Source: Spirochaetota bacterium
Lineage (GTDB): Bacteria > Spirochaetota > UBA4802 > UBA5550
Reading direction: 5' to 3'
NCBI GenBank assembly: GCA_016928865.1
Contig: JAFGJX010000062.1
Span: 1 to 64,000 of the forward strand
Length of the DNA: 64,000 nucleotides
Positions 62,103 through 64,000 of this stretch are shown one piece after another. Position numbers and translations under genes: made by a program. How positions within the stretch are numbered: position 1 is the stretch's first letter; every line of letters starts with the position of its first letter. Below the pieces are notes generated by a model. It worked only from the letters and a program-made list of their open reading frames with translations, was not told the origin of the DNA and did no database searches.

Positions 62103-63440
62103 ATGATCGGTATGGCGTTAAGGCATAATGCAGCATGCTATCTTATTGTCCTGCTGGTGACAGCGGCAGTCTCTCCCGCGCGCGCGGATGCGGCAGCGCT
62201 TACCATGGGCCAGATGCAGGCCGTTTCAACCAACGGATCGCTCGATGTTGCGAGAAACCCGTCGCTCATGACGGCCCAGAACACGGACAACTCGCTGGGG
62301 GTACTTCTCCTTTACGCTCCTCACACACAGCGCCGGTATTCCCACAGTTATTATCAAGACTCCTCGCTTCTCAGCGGCAGTGCGCGCGATCTGCGCCATA
62401 ATGCGGGGACAGTTTCCCTCTCCTACTGCCGAAAGACCTCAGGCGGAATGATCGGCCTTGCCCTGGATACTGACGAGCGGTACAGCGGCGCGTTTACCCG
62501 CTACAAACGGACGTATACCGGCATTGTCAAAGGCAGCTTTTCACATACCGAGATCGGCGGTCAATTGATGCGGCTGTCGCCCCGCTTTGTTTTTTCGTAT
62601 GGAGGAGTTGTGAAGGGTGAACATTCCCTCGGAGTGCAGTGCGCGGCGGGCTATTCATTCTCCAGGGACGATACGGATTACTTCATCGTGGAGAATTTTC
62701 AGCCCGGGCAGAAGCACCATTCTTCAAAGAGGACCGAGGAGGCGCGGGCGGAACTTTCCGCCGGATACTTATACCGGACCGCTGATTCACAGGTCGGTCT
62801 GATGATCAGATCGGGGAGGTTCGGCTGGCAAAAGACGAAAATATATTACAATCGCGCGGACTTTTTTCCCTCCGCGTATTTACCGGTCGCTGTCCAGCTC
62901 AGGTTCGCCGGCAGCGTATCCGAGCCATATACTTTCAAGTATGACCGGGCATTCGGCATAATAGCGGGAGGATACCACCGGCCGGCCCGTTATATCGCCC
63001 TCGCGCTCGAGGGCGAATTCCAGGTGCCGATAGCCTATAACATAAAAGATCTCCGGTTCGATGAAACGACCTATTTTTTTGCACTGCCGCAGAATCTGGC
63101 CGTAAACAGATCGGGCCTTATCTGTATTAGAGCGGGCTTCGAGATACTGCCCGATGGCCCTGCCGTCATCAGCATGGGCGGAACCCTGCGCTTTGTCCGG
63201 GAGAGGAAGAAAGGCATGTACCTGCGTGAAACGGTCAGGACCGAAGAGTACGGGGGCTCGTTCGGTCTCGACATCAGAGCGGTGGATAACCTGCTTATCA
63301 TGGCTGGCGCGCGTATGACATACACCCGCGAACGCAGAAAGGCCGAGATGAGCTACCGGTTCTTCGGCTCGGGTGCGAATGACGGACTCACCACATTCCT
63401 GCATACCGATTGTTTTATCGGAACTTCTGTTGGATTCTGA
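62103..63440 (+). CDS. Predicted outer-membrane beta-barrel protein
   Basis: The 445-residue product has a signal peptide (AACYLIVLLVTAAVSPARAD) and the early motif TMGQMQAVSTNGSLDVARNP, which resembles FadL/OmpP1-type barrels (N-termini with ARNPSL). The body has many alternating strands, e.g. LGVQCAAGYSFSRDDTDYF, and it ends in CFIGTSVGF with terminal Phe. Function unknown; long-chain fatty acid or hydrophobic transport is one possibility. ATG 62103 and 62112 are both in frame. Confidence 0.78.
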   Translation: MIGMALRHNAACYLIVLLVTAAVSPARADAAALTMGQMQAVSTNGSLDVARNPSLMTAQNTDNSLGVLLLYAPHTQRRYSHSYYQDSSLLSGSARDLRHNAGTVSLSYCRKTSGGMIGLALDTDERYSGAFTRYKRTYTGIVKGSFSHTEIGGQLMRLSPRFVFSYGGVVKGEHSLGVQCAAGYSFSRDDTDYFIVENFQPGQKHHSSKRTEEARAELSAGYLYRTADSQVGLMIRSGRFGWQKTKIYYNRADFFPSAYLPVAVQLRFAGSVSEPYTFKYDRAFGIIAGGYHRPARYIALALEGEFQVPIAYNIKDLRFDETTYFFALPQNLAVNRSGLICIRAGFEILPDGPAVISMGGTLRFVRERKKGMYLRETVRTEEYGGSFGLDIRAVDNLLIMAGARMTYTRERRKAEMSYRFFGSGANDGLTTFLHTDCFIGTSVGF

Positions 63441-63478
63441 AAGGATGCTTGTGTATATTTATTTCACAGGGGGGTGCC

Positions 63479-64000
63479 ATGGATATAATTACGGTATTGG
63501 GGATCACATGGCGCAAGGCATCGACGGGCGACCTGATCATTTTCACCGTGGTTATCCTGATCCCGGTATGCATTATCATAATTCTGAAAATAGCGCAGCG
63601 ATTAAAAAGCAGGCGCATTCATGAAGAACAGCTGTTCCTGTTCAAGTTGAAGCGGCTCGGTCTTTCGAATTTTCAGATAAAAATCATCAATAACCTTATC
63701 GAAATTCTCGGCTTCTCAAATCCGAACCAGATCCTTGAAAACCCGGGATATTTTGAACGCGCGATCGGCAGGTTTCTCACTCATGCGCGCGAGAGCGGGC
63801 AGGACGAAGAATCCCAGTGCATGATTTGCAGGGATATTACCGCCATCTATGACAAGCTGTATTTCAAGCTTCTCTTCAAGAAGCCGCTGAAAGACATTCA
63901 TGACATTGACGAACAGCAGTTGATATATTTTTCGGCGGACGGCGGCAAGGTTTTTCTGGGTAAAATAATCGCCCGGGATGAACAGAAATTCAGGCTGATA
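63479..64000 (+). CDS. Membrane-anchored regulatory protein, partial
   Basis: The open frame runs from ATG 63479 to the window end (174 codons), with AGGGGGG just upstream. There is one N-terminal transmembrane helix (LIIFTVVILIPVCIIIILKI), then a soluble helical and alpha-beta region (LSNFQIKIINNLIEILGF, CMICRDITAIYDKLYFKLLF). The layout, with a membrane helix before a soluble region, resembles spirochaete PilZ proteins as I recall them, but the PilZ motifs would lie past 64000 and cannot be seen. I leave it as unassigned. Confidence 0.6.
   Translation, partial: MDIITVLGITWRKASTGDLIIFTVVILIPVCIIIILKIAQRLKSRRIHEEQLFLFKLKRLGLSNFQIKIINNLIEILGFSNPNQILENPGYFERAIGRFLTHARESGQDEESQCMICRDITAIYDKLYFKLLFKKPLKDIHDIDEQQLIYFSADGGKVFLGKIIARDEQKFRLI

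Noticed and set aside
1-64000. CRISPR arrays, prophage genes or insertion sequences
   Set aside because: No regularly spaced repeats, no Cas, phage structural or transposase proteins were seen anywhere in the window.

Overview
The window looks like a chromosomal segment of a free-living, Gram-negative spirochaete (phylum Spirochaetota), probably nearer Leptospira and its relatives than Treponema. This is inferred from several things. There is a 23S rRNA 3' end followed directly by a terminator, with no 5S gene. The LexA recognition helix matches my memory of Leptospira LexA. There are many lipoproteins, beta-barrels and TPR proteins, and a FecR / CHASE2-adenylate cyclase locus. No phage, insertion sequence, CRISPR array or tRNA gene was found. 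Most of the window is GC-rich, with AT-rich patches around 5.9-9.9 kb and 28.3-30.6 kb.

Layout. 0-6 kb: 23S end, a STAS protein, a membrane histidine kinase, YchF, a steroid 5-alpha-reductase-like enzyme and a DnaJ-domain protein. 6-10 kb: lexA with a good promoter, then a large exported TPR-CHAT protein whose protease residues are lost. 9.9-18 kb: an unusual ATP-grasp/FMN-oxidase fusion, divergent from an operon of a GlpX-like phosphatase with altered active site, an unknown protein and a YhiN-type flavoprotein; then a DUF493 protein, an MgtC/DUF4010 membrane protein and a transaldolase-like aldolase. 18-28 kb: a 1316-residue permease/SGNH/MBOAT fusion, a two-subunit fumarase, a Nudix hydrolase and envelope proteins. 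28-34 kb: an AT-rich sugar-modification cluster, two tandem paralogous propeller lipoproteins and a foldback repeat. 34-40 kb: a FecR / small exported protein / beta-barrel / CHASE2-cyclase operon. 40-51 kb: a selenocysteine-containing disulfide oxidoreductase, CtpA, TsaD, unknown proteins, a PLD-family protein, a TPR protein, RadC, a Tat-exported flavin oxidoreductase and an esterase. 51-58 kb: a minus-strand operon (TatD, NadB, GNAT, aminotransferase, NYN nuclease), a phosphodiesterase, a PilZ protein and a STAS-like/HATPase pair. 58-64 kb: pyrB-pyrC, a small lipoprotein, an amidohydrolase, a beta-barrel and a truncated membrane protein.

The strongest hidden signal is at 39903-40544. A thioredoxin-fold protein is interrupted by one in-frame UGA exactly where the first cysteine of its CPYC active site belongs, and a SECIS-like hairpin follows at the expected distance. 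It should be read as one selenoprotein of 213 residues rather than two short genes. Other uncommon architectures are the ATP-grasp/FMN hydroxy-acid oxidase fusion (9896-12124), the permease-SGNH-MBOAT fusion (18233-22183), the GlpX homologue lacking key metal and catalytic residues (12452-13402), and the CHAT pseudoprotease (6976-9873).

Of the functional groups, the signalling genes (STAS, STAS-like/HATPase pair, histidine kinase, CHASE2 cyclase, PilZ) and the envelope genes (FecR, beta-barrels, lipoproteins, MBOAT fusion, sugar enzymes) are the most numerous. Housekeeping genes (ychF, lexA, tsaD, nadB, pyrB, pyrC, radC) are scattered between them, and no single pathway spans the window.
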